Source: Ruminiclostridium sp. | GTDB taxonomy: Bacteria; Bacillota; Clostridia; Oscillospirales; Ruminococcaceae | DNA: 64,000 nucleotides | NCBI GenBank assembly: GCA_017935365.1 | Contig: JAGBHT010000011.1 | Coordinates: 53,968 to 117,967, forward strand | Direction: 5' to 3' | In this document: positions 63,486 through 64,000 of the stretch, piece after piece | Numbering within the stretch: the stretch's first letter is position 1 | How the letters are laid out: the number at the start of each line of letters is the position of its first letter | Program-made: the position numbers and the translations under genes | The notes under the pieces: model-generated | The model's database searches: none | What the model was told of the DNA's origin: nothing | What the model saw: only the letters and a program-made list of their open reading frames with translations

Positions 63486-64000
63486 TTGTATATTAAAACC
63501 GTGGCTCATACCACGGTTTTTTAGTGTAGCGGAGACGATTGTTTTGCTACAATTTGAAACATAATGTGTTATAAGCAATGCTTAGTATACGAGTAATGAT
63601 ACATAAAATTGTAACACAACACCGCTGAAAACAGTTTCCGTGCTTATAAGGTGTTAATAATTTCGTGAGTGTATCGGTGCAACTGCACTATCACTGACTA
63701 TCCAAAAAGAACGCTACTATCCTGAGATATCTGTACTAAAATGGGACTAAGTGAGCGTCAGCGACCCGCTTATACAAACTTTTAAAACTCAGTCGTTTGT
63801 GTGTCTTATCGCCAACACCCTAGCGGGGTACGGGTGTGGGTAAGGAAAGAGGGATGCCCGTCTGAGCATTGCAAAGGCAATGCTCCCGCTCCTCTCGTCG
63901 CTCAAGAGGAATAACTGATTTAGGAGAAAACCTAAGGGACAGGGTTAGGGGCTGCAAGTCCCTTATCCTGTTCCCTTTGGTTGTCTTCCGCGTGAATAGC
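63486..64000. other. Non-coding, hairpin-rich end of window
   Basis: 515 bp without a convincing gene. After the MFS terminator there is A/T-rich DNA to about 63780, then structured DNA: CACCC/GGGTG near 63807-63829, the perfect stem GAGCATTGC/GCAATGCTC (63864-63885), and a long imperfect hairpin of GGGACAGGGTTAGGG with CCCTTATCCTGTTCCC (63937-63976). This may be another structured repeat or the leader or flank of an element that continues beyond the window. Confidence 0.55.
63495..63522 (+). terminator. MFS terminator
   Basis: AAAACCGTGG (63495-63504) with CCACGGTTTT (63511-63520), then TT. Confidence 0.92.

Noticed and set aside
1..64000. CRISPR arrays, prophage, insertion-sequence transposases, tRNA or rRNA genes, defence systems
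   Set aside because: I looked for regular spaced repeats, cloverleaf signatures and characteristic proteins and saw none; the only mobile-like DNA is the short non-coding repeat family.

Overview
The window reads as a chromosomal segment of a low-to-moderate GC Gram-positive anaerobe of the class Clostridia, most likely an Oscillospiraceae/Ruminococcus-type gut bacterium. [Eubacterium] siraeum-like is my guess for the lineage and was not tested. Evidence: a Firmicutes-order str cluster (rpoC, rpsL, rpsG, fusA, tuf), a ClpE-type ATPase with N-terminal zinc finger, the spore-coat pair SipL/SpoIVA, an ECF transporter module next to truA, an oxygen-independent class III ribonucleotide reductase, two LacI-family regulators and an intracellular GH26 mannanase. 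No phage, plasmid, CRISPR or defence genes were seen.

Layout. 1-5966: end of rpoC, rpsL, rpsG, fusA, tuf, with promoters built into the terminators ahead of rpsL and tuf. 6051-8947: CCA-adding enzyme, an MreB-family protein and, on the minus strand, a YkgJ-type cysteine-cluster protein. 9169-18722: two MoxR-DUF58 membrane clusters, the first ending in a large membrane transglutaminase, the second in an unrecognised membrane protein; a DHH phosphoesterase lies between them. 18762-23415: a yybP-ykoY-type (Mn2+) riboswitch with terminator ahead of a P-type cation ATPase, then aldose epimerase and a GNAT gene broken by two one-base deletions. 23462-26291 (minus): CBS-domain protein, TatD nuclease, LacI regulator. 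26686-27681: second LacI regulator with an operator over its own -35. 27741-33337 (minus): histidine kinase and response regulator, a degenerate sensor-like protein, a DUF896 protein, and a Gx transporter / NusG-II protein / ApbE flavin-transferase cluster.

33540-47478: ruvCAB, glmM, a methyltransferase, ecfA1-ecfA2-ecfT-truA, a DUF5711-like protein, a CvpA-like protein, a ClpE-type ATPase and an SDR. 47824-50894: sipL-like gene and spoIVA. 50953-56836: Nudix, acyltransferase-like membrane protein, rpsF-ssb-rpsR, two tandem SGNH hydrolases, a DUF4358-like lipoprotein and a small membrane protein. 57089-63485: nrdD, SDR, GH26 mannanase, a second DUF4358-like lipoprotein and an MFS transporter. 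63486-64000 is non-coding and rich in hairpins.

The most unusual signal is a dispersed non-coding repeat with imperfect terminal inverted repeats (copies near 35772-36080, 47525-47700 and 60418-60585). It looks like a MITE family; one copy sits exactly between two identical 23-bp copies of a terminator hairpin. Most other regions are ordinary housekeeping DNA. All family calls were made by reading motifs; no database search was run.
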